Shown here: positions 45,507 to 54,458 of the stretch, piece after piece | Position numbering within the stretch: position 1 is the stretch's first letter | Layout: the number at the start of each line of letters is the position of its first letter | From: Undibacterium sp. Jales W-56 | GTDB taxonomy: Bacteria > Pseudomonadota > Gammaproteobacteria > Burkholderiales > Burkholderiaceae_D | Direction: 5' to 3' | Length of the DNA stretch: 64,000 nt | Assembly (NCBI RefSeq): GCF_025548535.1 | Contig: NZ_JAJLQW010000001.1 | Coordinates: 930,001 to 994,000 of the forward strand | Program-made: the position numbers and the translations under genes | The notes under the pieces: generated by a model | The model's input: only the letters and a program-made list of their open reading frames with translations | Told to the model about the DNA's origin: nothing | The model's database searches: none

Positions 45507-46070
45507 TCAGTTAAGCCAGGCGCCTTGCGTTTTGCCATGATGGGTGGTCGTATCGTATTGGGCATCCTTCAGGTTGTAGTCCTTGAGGATTTGCATGCCC
45601 AGATTATTCGCCTGTGATTCGAGTTTTTGACAGTCGTCCATGCCAGGTAAACTGAGTATCGCTTGCTCCACTGCATAGGCCGCCTGTTTGCCATTGTTGT
45701 AGTGACCAAGCTCATGCGTTTTTAACGCCGCGGCGAACTGCTCAAATTGCATTTTCTGCGCGTCAGATATATTGCCGACCAATCTTGGCAGCGTGATCGT
45801 TCCTGACAGGTCAACTTTGACCTTGCGCATCTTGCATCGGCCATCCGGCGCTTGTTGCCACCAGAAATGCCACTTCACCCACCATTTGGTGAAGCCATGA
45901 AAAACTCTGCCGTTTTCCCGAATCGGTGAAGCGCTGTTCAAAATGGCTTTTAGCGAAAGCTGCGGATCGGCATTCGCCGGATAGTTGATGTAGTCGAGAT
46001 GCTCTGTCACTTCGGCATGAGCATCGATCCATAGACACAGGCAAAAAAAGCACAGAGCGATTGTTTTCAT
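45507..46070 (-). CDS. DUF922 exported putative zinc peptidase
   Basis: This 187-residue protein has a signal peptide (MKTIALCFFCLCLWIDAHA) and a C-terminal HExxH zinc motif (THELGHYNNGKQA). The W-rich FTKWWVKWHFWW segment and C...C pair fit the DUF922 family of predicted secreted metalloproteases. No substrate is known. It stands alone, leftward, between the IclR gene and divergent dgkA. Confidence 0.8.
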   Translation of the reverse strand: MKTIALCFFCLCLWIDAHAEVTEHLDYINYPANADPQLSLKAILNSASPIRENGRVFHGFTKWWVKWHFWWQQAPDGRCKMRKVKVDLSGTITLPRLVGNISDAQKMQFEQFAAALKTHELGHYNNGKQAAYAVEQAILSLPGMDDCQKLESQANNLGMQILKDYNLKDAQYDTTTHHGKTQGAWLN

Positions 46071-46321
46071 TATTTGGCGAATGACGAATGGATAAATGAA
46101 GTCAGGAAGGCGAGTCGTGCTTGAATTAAATCAGATGCTTTGTGCGACTACCTGAGAACGGAGTTTATCAGCGAGCCGGTCGCAGAAATGATCTAAGTCG
46201 CATATTTGCGATACGGTGCTGTTAAAATCTGCGGCACCAGCTAGTTTGCTGTCGTAGCTAGGGATGATTGTTGGATCGCATGACCATCCAATACTAAAGT
46301 TTTTTATTTCAGGAAGCACTC

Positions 46322-46720
46322 ATGAACGATCAGGAACAAGCCGTCAGCGAGTTTAAAAGCAAGAGCGGTGTCAAGCGTATTTTTTCTGCTTTTTTTTATT
46401 CGATTGATGGTTTTAAATCAGCTTGGAAAAATGAACACGCCTTTCGGCAAGAATTGATTTTAGTCGTGATCGGCATGGCGGTGGCATTGGCGTTACCGGT
46501 TTCGTCTTTTGAGAAACTGATGATGATTGCCAGTCTGTTGCTGATCCTGGTGGTTGAGTTGATTAACTCGGCGATCGAGGCGGTCGTCGACAGGGTCTCG
46601 CTGGAGCGACATACTCTGTCAAAAAATGCGAAAGACTTCGGCAGTGCTGCGGTCTTGCTGACTTTGCTGATTTCGCTTGGAACCTGGGGTGTGATTCTGT
46701 TTAACCGGTTTTACTACTAG
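46322..46720 (+). CDS. dgkA: diacylglycerol kinase
   Basis: This 132-residue membrane protein phosphorylates diacylglycerol. It has three hydrophobic spans, the amphipathic FYSIDGFKSAWKNEHAFRQE surface helix and the active-site VELINSAIEAVVDR segment. The N-terminal 20 residues are a charged extension compared with the E. coli enzyme. AGGA lies before the ATG. The MITE-like element begins 36 bases after the stop. Confidence 0.93.
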   Translation: MNDQEQAVSEFKSKSGVKRIFSAFFYSIDGFKSAWKNEHAFRQELILVVIGMAVALALPVSSFEKLMMIASLLLILVVELINSAIEAVVDRVSLERHTLSKNAKDFGSAAVLLTLLISLGTWGVILFNRFYY

Positions 46721-46755
46721 CGCAGATTGCCGGCCTTGTATAGCTGGTATTAGCT

Positions 46756-46958
46756 TAGGATTTACGCAAAAACCAAACCTTCTCACCACAGAGACACAGA
46801 GAAAAGGCAAGAGAGGGACTGGCAGCATGGAGTTTGATATGCAAATGAACCCGCAAGCTGGATGCGCCTGTTGGCACGAAATGCCTCCGAAAGCCGCATC
46901 CAGCCTGCGGGTTCAATGTACGCTGTGGTAAGCAGCTTGTCGTTTTGCGTAAGTCCTA
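46756..46958. repeat. MITE-like element with terminal inverted repeats and a hairpin core
   Basis: The ends TAGGATTTACGCAAAA (46756-46771) and its inverted partner (46943-46958) match 15 of 16 bases. A TA dinucleotide abuts each side of the inner GGA/TCC end, consistent with a TA target. The 203-base interior has no gene; it holds a 68-base hairpin (46847-46914) that recurs inverted at 36210-36277, and a CACAGAGACACAGAG stretch near the left end. It lies between dgkA and cobT. Confidence 0.7.
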
Positions 46959-47080
46959 TCGCTGTTATGCGCCGTTAGGTTTGCATTCCTCGTAATGGCT
47001 CAGCGATTCTGAATGACTGCTGAATTTTTATTCGCATTAAGATCTCCATCATTAAAACCACCATAATTAAGCTCACCACA

Positions 47081-48115
47081 ATGACTTCAACAATTTCTAT
47101 CATCGCTACTCATGACGACGCTTTATCGGGTGCGCTGACCGCCCGCATCAACAATAAAACCAAGCCGCTGGGCAGTCTCGGCTGGCTGGAGCAGCTTGCC
47201 AGACAAATCGGCTTGATCCAGCAAACCACCCAGCCCGCGCTGCACCAGCCGGCGATTATGGTGTTTGCCGGTGACCATGGCGTGGTCGCCGAGGGTATAT
47301 CCGCGTATCCGCAAGACGTGACCTGGCAAATGGTAGAAAACTTTTTGGCCGAAGGGGCCGCGATCAATGTCTTTGCCCGCCAGAATGGACTGGCGCTGCA
47401 TATTGTCGATGCCGGCGTTAATCATGATTTTGGCGTGCGCGATGGTTTGCTGGATCGCAAAATCGCGGGTAGTACACGCAATTTTGCGCAGGAAGCGGGG
47501 ATGTCGGCCGAACAGTGTCAGGCCGCCCTGCAGAACGGTAAAGACCTGGTCGCAGCCTTACCTGGCAATGTACTTGGCTTTGGCGAAATGGGAATAGGCA
47601 ATACGACTGCCGCCGCCGCCCTGATGCATAAGCTGACGGGCATTGCCGTTGCAGAGTGCGTCGGTGCCGGCACCGGTCTGGATGCGGCTGGCGTCAAGCG
47701 TAAGCAAAAAGTGATTGAAGACGCGGTGAAATTGCATGCGACAGTAAGCGATCCTTTAGCGATATTGGCATGTTTCGGCGGTTTTGAAATAGCGACCATG
47801 GTGGGCGCCATGCTGGCTGCGGCTGAGCGGCGCATGGTATTGCTGATCGATGGCTTTATCGTGACCAGCGCCTTGCTGGTCGCAGCAAAATTACAGCCGG
47901 CGATTCTCGACTATTGCATCTTTGCGCATCGCTCGGATGAGAGCGGTCATGCCAGGATGCTGGCGGCCCTGGACGCACGTCCTGTATTGCAATTGGATTT
48001 GCGGCTGGGCGAAGGAACCGGGGCTGCGCTGGTGTATCCGTTGTTGCAGGCCGCAGTGAACTTTATGAATCAGATGGCGACTTTCGAGTCGGCGCAAGTG
48101 AGTGAGAAGTCTTGA
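47081..48115 (+). CDS. cobT: nicotinate-nucleotide:dimethylbenzimidazole phosphoribosyltransferase
   Basis: This 344-residue enzyme makes alpha-ribazole phosphate, activating the lower ligand of cobalamin. Signatures are [14 protein letters not shown], the loop [37 protein letters not shown] and the catalytic Glu in [10 protein letters not shown]. Length is standard. It opens the B12 nucleotide-loop group and overlaps or abuts cobS downstream. There is no riboswitch in front of it. Confidence 0.96.
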   Translation: MTSTISIIATHDDALSGALTARINNKTKPLGSLGWLEQLARQIGLIQQTTQPALHQPAIMVFAGDHGVVAEGISAYPQDVTWQMVENFLAEGAAINVFARQNGLALHIVDAGVNHDFGVRDGLLDRKIAGSTRNFAQEAGMSAEQCQAALQNGKDLVAALPGNVLGFGEMGIGNTTAAAALMHKLTGIAVAECVGAGTGLDAAGVKRKQKVIEDAVKLHATVSDPLAILACFGGFEIATMVGAMLAAAERRMVLLIDGFIVTSALLVAAKLQPAILDYCIFAHRSDESGHARMLAALDARPVLQLDLRLGEGTGAALVYPLLQAAVNFMNQMATFESAQVSEKS

Positions 48116-48164
48116 TGCGTCATTGCTTGCTGCTGTATTTCTTTCGATAACCCTTCGTACACCT

Positions 48165-48926
48165 ATGCACCAAATCCGGCTGTTTTTTATCGCGCTGCAA
48201 TTTTTTACGCGTATTCCCATTCCATCCTGGGTGGGATTTGAGGCGGCGTGGTTGCATCAGGCATCGCGTTATTTCCCGGCAGTCGGCTGGGTCGTCGCCC
48301 TGCTGACGGCAGCGGTCTTCGGCATAACGCATCTGCTGTTGCCGCAAGCGGTGGCGGTGATTTTGTCGACCGCGGCAGGCATCTGGCTCACCGGTGCGTT
48401 TCATGAAGATGGTTTCGCCGATGTCTGCGATGGTTTTGGCGGCGGCATGACGCCGGAACGGGTGCTGGAGATCATGAAGGATTCGCGCATCGGTGCCTAC
48501 GGTGCGATCGGGATTTGCCTGATGCTGTTGGGCAAGCTGACTGTGCTGGCGAGCATGCCTGCGCAGTACGTGATCCCGGCCTTATTGCTGGCGCATCCGC
48601 TGTCGCGCTTGGCCGCTTGCAGCTTGATCTATGCCTTGGATTATGCGCGACTCGAAGGCAAGGCCAAACCTTTGGCGCAGCATATGTCGGGCGCGGAATT
48701 CCTGATCGCCGGATCGACGGTATTGCTGCCAGTTGCGCTACTGTTGTACTGGCAGTTCGTGCCGCTGAACAATACGATTTTCGCTGCGATTCTGCTGATC
48801 CTCGCAAGCTGGTGGCTGGCACGGATGTTTGTGCGCAGGATAGGCGGCTACACCGGCGATTGTCTGGGCGCGGTGCAGCAGTTGTCCGAAGTCGCGTTTT
48901 ACATCGGACTATGCAGCTCTATCTGA
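48165..48926 (+). CDS. cobS: adenosylcobinamide-GDP ribazoletransferase (cobalamin synthase)
   Basis: This 253-residue membrane enzyme joins adenosylcobinamide-GDP with alpha-ribazole (phosphate). It starts MHQIRLFFIALQFFTRIPIP and has the GAFHEDGFADVCDGFGGG metal-binding motif, with several spans and KDSRIGAYGAIG. The start at 48165 fits the family; the longer frame from 48102 overlaps cobT. Its end overlaps cobC by 16 bases. Confidence 0.95.
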   Translation: MHQIRLFFIALQFFTRIPIPSWVGFEAAWLHQASRYFPAVGWVVALLTAAVFGITHLLLPQAVAVILSTAAGIWLTGAFHEDGFADVCDGFGGGMTPERVLEIMKDSRIGAYGAIGICLMLLGKLTVLASMPAQYVIPALLLAHPLSRLAACSLIYALDYARLEGKAKPLAQHMSGAEFLIAGSTVLLPVALLLYWQFVPLNNTIFAAILLILASWWLARMFVRRIGGYTGDCLGAVQQLSEVAFYIGLCSSI

Positions 48927-49471
48927 TCCGTCATCCCAAGCCGGACATCGCATCCGGCATTTGTTATGGACAATCCGATGTGGCGAGCAGTGAGATGCAA
49001 TGCCAATTAGTGTTGCCATCATTACGCGCCATCTTGCCCGCCAGCGCGAAAATTTACTCCAGCCCTTTACAACGCTGCACCCTGCTTGCGGCGCATCTGG
49101 CATCCGATCTGCAAGTGCCGGCAGAATGCGATGCGCGCTTGATGGAAATGAATTTCGGTCGATGGGAATTGCAGCATTGGGACCGGATCCCGCGCGCCGA
49201 GATCGATGCCTGGGCCAACGATGTCAGCGCATATCGCCCCGGCGGCGCCGAAAACCTGATCGATATGGCTAGTCGGCTGATCGATTTTCTGCAAGAGATT
49301 TTTCGTCTGTGGCAAGCCGAAAAAAAGGATGTCATCGTTGTCAGCCATGCAGGTTCCATGCGTCTGATGCTGGCCTATCAAGCCGGGATCAGCCCGGAAG
49401 CGCTGGCGCGCAGGGTAGTGGCGGATCGCCAGGCGATTGATTTTGGTGAATGCAGACAGTTGCAATTATAA
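48911..49471 (+). CDS. cobC: alpha-ribazole phosphatase (histidine phosphatase family)
   Basis: This 186-residue phosphatase removes the 5' phosphate in lower-ligand assembly. It has the RHP motif of the family (LIRHPKPDIASGICYGQSD), RCTLLAAHLA, LMEMNFGRWE and the second catalytic His in VSHAGSMR. The start at 48911 lies inside the end of cobS, which suggests translational coupling. Context (cobT-cobS) supports alpha-ribazole phosphatase over a generic phosphoglycerate mutase. Confidence 0.88.
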   Translation: MQLYLIRHPKPDIASGICYGQSDVASSEMQCQLVLPSLRAILPASAKIYSSPLQRCTLLAAHLASDLQVPAECDARLMEMNFGRWELQHWDRIPRAEIDAWANDVSAYRPGGAENLIDMASRLIDFLQEIFRLWQAEKKDVIVVSHAGSMRLMLAYQAGISPEALARRVVADRQAIDFGECRQLQL

Positions 49472-49532
49472 ATATGGCAATGTTATTATTGTCGGAGAGG
49501 TAATTTCAGCGGCGCAGCATCATTGAGAAGGC

Positions 49533-49895
49533 ATGCCTATGATAGAGCTAAGGAAAAGCCCGCGCACCCAAGTCATCTGGCGTGCGGCCGTCAAACTCGG
49601 CGATGGTAGCCTGGTTGCCGCCAAAATCGTCAACCTGTCCAGCGGCGGCATATTAATGCACTGTCCGCATAGCCTGGAAGTCAATCACGAATACCGGATC
49701 ATGATGGAAGTGCCGGGGATTGCCGACCCTGTTTCCCAGCACTTCAAGGTCGCATGCAAAGCCTTGGTTCAGCATTGCATACTCGCAGAAGATGATTACC
49801 GGATCGGTGTGAAATTCAATGAACTCTCGGATTTGCATCAGAATTTAATCGATGCCTGGATCTCCAGAGCGGGCAAAGCCGATCATGCCGCCTGA
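49533..49895 (+). CDS. PilZ domain protein
   Basis: This 120-residue protein has the PilZ c-di-GMP-binding marks: RKSPR near the N-terminus (RxxxR) and NLSSGGILM (the D/NxSxxG motif). It is a single-domain PilZ protein, presumably a c-di-GMP receptor controlling an unknown target. It lies 62 bases after cobC, with no B12 link known. The cobalamin riboswitch begins about 100 bases after its stop. Confidence 0.85.
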   Translation: MPMIELRKSPRTQVIWRAAVKLGDGSLVAAKIVNLSSGGILMHCPHSLEVNHEYRIMMEVPGIADPVSQHFKVACKALVQHCILAEDDYRIGVKFNELSDLHQNLIDAWISRAGKADHAA

Positions 49896-49989
49896 GATTT
49901 CACCATCCACGGCGCATCCGCTAAGTCAGTTTCAATCAAGCTAATCAAGCGGTTGCGCTTGCCGCCAAGCGGCTCTGGCCTTAGAATGG

Positions 49990-50220
49990 CGGGGTTTTGG
50001 TGCTCGCGGACATGCTCATGTCCGCGGTTAAACGGGAAACATAATGTGAAATGATGCCATTTCGCAAGCGTGTGCTGCCCCCGCAACGGTGAACAAGCGC
50101 TGTAGAGACGCGGTCTGCAAAGACCTTACTTTACGGCAGCCTTCTGCAAATACCACTATGCTCCGGCATGGGAAGGTCGGAAGGTGAAGCTTGTCAGCCC
50201 GGATACCGGCCAGAATAAGT
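49990..50220 (+). ncRNA. cobalamin riboswitch upstream of btuB
   Basis: A full cobalamin aptamer is recognisable: GGTGCTCGCGGACAT opens P2-like stems (CGCGGACAT with ATGTCCGCG, 50005-50026), then TTAAACGGGAAAC, the B12 box GTGCTGCCCCCGCAACGGTG (50072-50091) and the closing AGCCCGGATACCGGCC (50196-50211). It should repress the downstream genes when adenosylcobalamin is abundant. Between it and btuB a hairpin (GCAGCC with GGCTGC, 50352-50375) followed shortly by CTTTTT (50381-50386) may be the expression platform acting as a terminator. Confidence 0.93.
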
Positions 50221-50396
50221 GAAGTGCTACCGACACCCTCAGGGGATATTTTCATTGGCGGTCAGTTCCGGCGTTATCCGTGCCTTGCACAAGTTAGCGA
50301 TGTGATTGATGTGTTTGTGTGGAATAAGTTGTGGTGGCACTTTGTGTTCATGCAGCCTGCGGGGACGTTGGCTGCTTGCCCTTTTTCATTGTGATC

Positions 50397-52256
50397 ATGA
50401 CTTCTTCATTCAAACCGCTCGCCATCAGCGTTGCTGTGGCTGCTATTTTTCCTTCTGTTTCTGCGTTCGCCCAGAGTACCCAAAACTTTGATACCTCCAC
50501 GAATGTGGTAATTACCGCGGGTCGTCAAGTGCAGGCTGCCAAAGATGTGCTGGCAGACAACGTCGTCATTACCGCTGCAGAAATTGCCAAGTCCGGCGCC
50601 GCCTCCATCGTCGATTTGTTGCAACAGCAACGCGGTATCGAGATTGCCCGCAACGGCGGTCCAGGCACTATCTCATCTGTCTTTATTCGCGGCGGTGCCA
50701 ATGCGCAAAACGTGGTGTTGGTCGATGGTATCCGCATTGGTTCATCAACTTTAGGTGGCGCTACCTGGTCGGCGATCCCGTTGTCCCAGATCGAGCGTAT
50801 CGAAATCGTCTACGGCCCGCTCAGCAGCTTGTATGGTGCTGATGCGATGGGTGGCGTAGTGCAGATTTTTACCAAAAAAGGCAGCGCAGTCATCACGCCT
50901 ACCGCTACTGTCGGCCTGGGTAGTTATGGCTTGCGTAAGGCCGGTGCCGGCATTAGCGGCGCGACAGCAGGTAATGTCAGCTTCGCGCTGAATGTCGGCC
51001 ATGAAGAGGAGGATGGTTTCTCCGCGACCCGCCCCAGTGCCGGTCGGTATTACTACAACCCAGATAAAGACGGCTACACGCTGGACAGCGTCAGCGGTCG
51101 CCTCGGTTATGAAGTCGCCACGGGACACGACCTCGGCATCAGCTTCCTGCAAAGCCGCCTGAATGCGCAATTCGACGCGGGTCCCGGCTACGATGATCGC
51201 AATATCCAAAAGTTGGAAACCCTCGCGATCTTCACGAAAAACCGTTTGGCCAGTAACTGGCTCAGCACCGTGCAAATTGCTGAAACGGCGGATAAGGGTT
51301 TTACCGATGCCTCATTTGGCCCAAGTCAATTCGACACCAGGCAGACTAGCCTGAACTGGCAGAATGACATCAGCTTTGGCAAAGATGTGCTGCAACTGGT
51401 CTATGAACACCGTAAAGAAAAAGTGCAGGCGAGCACTCAAGAAGTGAGCGGCAACCGCACTACCAATTCTTTAGCCGGCTCCTATGTATTCAAGCAAGAT
51501 GCCCATCTGGTCAGCGCCAGTGCGCGTTATGACGACAGCTCGCAATATGGCTCCAAAGTGACCGGTAGCGTGGCATACGGCTATCGCCTGAGTAATGCCT
51601 TGCGGGTCAATGCCAGCTACGGCACCAGCTTCCGTGCGCCGACGTTCAATGAGCTGTATTACCCATACTACGGCATCTCCACCAATAAACCGGAGCAAGC
51701 CAAGAATACCGAAATCGGTATTTATTACGAAGACGGCGTCAGCCAGTTCAGTGCAGTGTATTACTCCAATAAGGCAAGAGATTTGCTGGTCTATGCCAAT
51801 CTATGTCCGGTAGAAAAGTCCAGCCATCCATACGGTTGCGCTTATAACGTCAACAAAGCCACGTTGTCCGGTTTGACGCTCGGCGGTTCCACTCGTCTGG
51901 GCGATCTGAGCTTGCGCGGTTCTCTGGATATTCAGGATCCGAAAGATGACACTACCGGCTTGCGTCTGGCACGTCGTAGTACGCAACACGGTAGTCTGGC
52001 TGCCGAATATAGCTTGGCTAAAACCAAGCTCGGCGTAGAAGCCGTGTTCTCCGGCGATCGGTTTGACGATATGCAAAATACCCAACGATTAGGTGGTTAT
52101 AGCTTATTGAATCTGTATGCGACCTATGATGTGGCAGCGAACTGGTCGGTGATCGGGCGCTGGAATAATGCGCTGAACAAAGATTATGAACTCGCAAAAG
52201 GCTATACGACGATCGGTTCTAATGTCTTCGTTGGGGTGAATTACGGTTTTAAATAA
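50397..52256 (+). CDS. btuB: TonB-dependent vitamin B12 outer-membrane receptor
   Basis: This 619-residue receptor has a signal peptide (MTSSFKPLAISVAVAAIFPSVSAFA), a TonB-box-like TNVVITAGR, the plug domain (IVDLLQQQRGIEIARNGGPGT, VFIRGGANAQNVVLVDGIRI) and a 22-strand-type barrel. The riboswitch upstream identifies the ligand as a corrinoid. The chain ends NYGFK, one residue past the usual terminal Phe. No clear ribosome-binding site precedes the ATG. A 343-base gap with REP-like elements separates it from btuC. Confidence 0.93.
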   Translation: MTSSFKPLAISVAVAAIFPSVSAFAQSTQNFDTSTNVVITAGRQVQAAKDVLADNVVITAAEIAKSGAASIVDLLQQQRGIEIARNGGPGTISSVFIRGGANAQNVVLVDGIRIGSSTLGGATWSAIPLSQIERIEIVYGPLSSLYGADAMGGVVQIFTKKGSAVITPTATVGLGSYGLRKAGAGISGATAGNVSFALNVGHEEEDGFSATRPSAGRYYYNPDKDGYTLDSVSGRLGYEVATGHDLGISFLQSRLNAQFDAGPGYDDRNIQKLETLAIFTKNRLASNWLSTVQIAETADKGFTDASFGPSQFDTRQTSLNWQNDISFGKDVLQLVYEHRKEKVQASTQEVSGNRTTNSLAGSYVFKQDAHLVSASARYDDSSQYGSKVTGSVAYGYRLSNALRVNASYGTSFRAPTFNELYYPYYGISTNKPEQAKNTEIGIYYEDGVSQFSAVYYSNKARDLLVYANLCPVEKSSHPYGCAYNVNKATLSGLTLGGSTRLGDLSLRGSLDIQDPKDDTTGLRLARRSTQHGSLAAEYSLAKTKLGVEAVFSGDRFDDMQNTQRLGGYSLLNLYATYDVAANWSVIGRWNNALNKDYELAKGYTTIGSNVFVGVNYGFK

Positions 52257-52290
52257 GTTGGCGTTATCCCTCAGTTATCAGAGGATGTAG

Positions 52291-52488
52291 CCTTATTCCC
52301 CTGTCCCGCATGCGGGAGAAGGGCCAGGGGTGAGGGTGCATGCAAACGATGCTGGCGTGCGAATTTGGTGAGCGCTTAAGCTTGTGAAATCGCTTTTGAT
52401 TTGAATTTTTTGAGGGTCTTGGTGTGAATTTATGCCCGGTAATTACCTACACCCTCATTCCAGCCTTCTCCCGTGAGCGGGAGAAGGA
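52291..52488. repeat. pair of REP-like hairpins between btuB and btuC
   Basis: Element 1 (52291-52338) centres on TCCCGCATGCGGGAG and runs on as GGGCCAGGGGTGAGGGTG. Element 2 (52450-52488) reads CACCCTCATTCCAGCCTTCT and ends in the hairpin CTTCTCCCG/CGGGAGAAG. The two are inverted relative to each other, as at 9641-9796. They lie inside the probable B12 operon and could attenuate or stabilise the mRNA between btuB and btuC. Confidence 0.7.
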
Positions 52489-52599
52489 GTTAGCCGCGCG
52501 ATTATTTATTCCTGCTGGCGTTTTTATCGTTTCTTTCTTACGAATTAAACCAGGTGTTCTGACAGATTGTCTCTGTCGATTTCTTCCATAAGGCGGATC

Positions 52600-53670
52600 G
52601 TGACTTTAGCTACTTCTTCAGGCTCCAGTATCACCGCGCCTGCGACGGCGAGCAGGCATCGCTCCTGGCGCGCCTCGCGTATCATTTTTATTTTGATCCT
52701 GATTTCACTCGGCAGTATTGCGATTGCCTGCGTGACTGGTTCCGTGTCGCTTTCTCTCGCTGAATTGTTGAACGGCTTGCTGGAGCTTTTGCAGGGCAAG
52801 CCATCGACGCTGGCGGCGACTTTGCTGGAGTTGCGTCTCGGTCGTGCTTTATTGGGTTTTGTGACCGGCGCGACGCTGGCACTGGCCGGGGTGCTGATGC
52901 AGGCCCTGTTGCGCAATCCTTTGGCCGACCCGTATGTACTCGGTGTCTCCGGCGGTGCCTCGGTCGGCGCTCTTGCCGCTATCTTGTTTGTCGGCATGGG
53001 TTGGCTGGTGGATCTGGCCGCGTTTGGCGGTGCGATTGCCGTCGCTGCCTTGTTATTTGCTTTGGCTTATCGCGATTTGCGCGGTAGCGGCAGCTCGGAC
53101 GGCAGTGCGCCGCTTTTATTATTGACGGGCGTGATTGTCGCGTCCGGCTGTGGCGCCCTGATTACGCTGATGCTGTCGGTTGCGCCTGACAGTCGTTTGC
53201 GCGGCATGGTGTTCTGGATGATCGGCGATTTATCGAATGCAGATTCACGTGTGCTGCCGTGGATTATATGGAGTGTCATACTAGTGCTGGCATTGCGCAT
53301 GGCACGATCGATCAATGTCGCCGCCATGCATGCAGATAATGCGCTGAGTCTGGGCGTGAATATCGGTCGATTGCGGCAAACCTTGTTTATCTGTTCGGCT
53401 CTATTGACGGCGAGTGCGGTCAGCAGTGCCGGCAGTATCGGTTTTGTCGGACTGATTATTCCGCATGCCTGCCGCTTTGCCTGGGGGCCGGATCATCGTT
53501 TGCTGATTCCTGTAGCGACGCTGGCCGGCGGTAGTTTTTTGGTGTTGGCCGATACGCTGGCGCGGACTGCGGTCGCGCCGCAGCAATTGCCGGTCGGTGT
53601 GATCACCGCGATGATCGGTGTGCCGTTATTCCTGCTGCAATTACATCAGTTGAGAAAGCAGGGGCGCTGA
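52600..53670 (+). CDS. btuC: vitamin B12 ABC transporter permease
   Basis: This 356-residue FecCD-family permease has about ten spans, with the family motifs LRLGRALLGFVTGATLALAGVLMQ, RNPLADPYVLGVSGGAS and GFVGLIIPHACR. It pairs with the ATPase encoded next and with BtuF. The start is taken as GTG at 52600, preceded by AAGG; a TTG at 52567 is an alternative, and the first 30 residues are polar. It overlaps the ATPase gene by one base (TGATG). Confidence 0.9.
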   Translation: MTLATSSGSSITAPATASRHRSWRASRIIFILILISLGSIAIACVTGSVSLSLAELLNGLLELLQGKPSTLAATLLELRLGRALLGFVTGATLALAGVLMQALLRNPLADPYVLGVSGGASVGALAAILFVGMGWLVDLAAFGGAIAVAALLFALAYRDLRGSGSSDGSAPLLLLTGVIVASGCGALITLMLSVAPDSRLRGMVFWMIGDLSNADSRVLPWIIWSVILVLALRMARSINVAAMHADNALSLGVNIGRLRQTLFICSALLTASAVSSAGSIGFVGLIIPHACRFAWGPDHRLLIPVATLAGGSFLVLADTLARTAVAPQQLPVGVITAMIGVPLFLLQLHQLRKQGR

Positions 53671-54455
53671 TGAACACAGCTACGCAGGTTTTGCTGACTA
53701 CCAGCGATCTGAGTTTGTCAGCCGGCAAGCGCGTGCTGCTCGATGCCTTGCAATGGCAAGTCAAGAGCGGCGAGTGCTGGTGCGTCATTGGCCGCAACGG
53801 CGCGGGCAAAAGCACACTGCTGCGCACCTTGGCGGGTATGCGCCCGGTCGAGCGTGGCACTGTCGTGATCAGGAATAAGAAACTCCAGCAATGGCCGCTC
53901 AGCGCGCTGGCGCGGGAGCGTTCTTTTTTGCCGCAGGGCAGAGTCGATGCCTTCGGCTATCGCGCCATTGAAACCGTATTGAGCGCGCGCCATCCTTATC
54001 ATGATGCGCATTATTGGGAGTCGCCGGATGACCTGGAATTGGCGCATGCGGCTTTACAGGAGCTGGATGTCGCCGAGATGGCGGAGCGCGATGTGCGCAG
54101 CCTGTCTGGCGGTGAGCGTCAGCGCGTGGCGATTGCCGCTTTGCTGGCGCAGGACGCTGCTTTGATGTTGCTGGACGAGCCAGCCAATGCGCTCGATCTC
54201 GCGCATCAGGTCAGCGTGATGCAACTGTTTTCCCGTTTATGCCGCGAGCAAAACAAGGCCGTCGTCATGGTTAGTCACGACCTTAATCTGGCGCACCGCA
54301 TCGCTACCCACGCTTTACTCCTGATGGGGGATGGCCGCTGGCAGGCAGGTCCGGTTGAGCAGGTCATGACAGCGGACAAACTTGGTCTTTGCCTAGGTCA
54401 TCCTTTAGAACTGATACGGCACGGCGAGCATACACTCTTTTTACCAGGACACTAA
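53670..54455 (+). CDS. btuD: vitamin B12 ABC transporter ATP-binding protein
   Basis: This 261-residue ATPase has Walker A GRNGAGKST, the Q-loop LPQGRVDAFG, signature LSGGERQRVAIAA, Walker B LMLLDEPANALD and switch VSHDLNLAHR. It energises BtuC. ATG overlaps the btuC stop, so both are coupled. The gene is followed after three bases by cobO, extending the operon. FecE-type iron-siderophore ATPases look similar; context decides the B12 role. Confidence 0.9.
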   Translation: MNTATQVLLTTSDLSLSAGKRVLLDALQWQVKSGECWCVIGRNGAGKSTLLRTLAGMRPVERGTVVIRNKKLQQWPLSALARERSFLPQGRVDAFGYRAIETVLSARHPYHDAHYWESPDDLELAHAALQELDVAEMAERDVRSLSGGERQRVAIAALLAQDAALMLLDEPANALDLAHQVSVMQLFSRLCREQNKAVVMVSHDLNLAHRIATHALLLMGDGRWQAGPVEQVMTADKLGLCLGHPLELIRHGEHTLFLPGH

Positions 54456-54458
54456 ACC

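Noticed and set aside
48515-48910. Long N-terminal extension in frame with cobC, giving a 318-residue product
   Set aside because: It lies wholly inside cobS in another frame; the phosphatase domain starts at the ATG at 48911.
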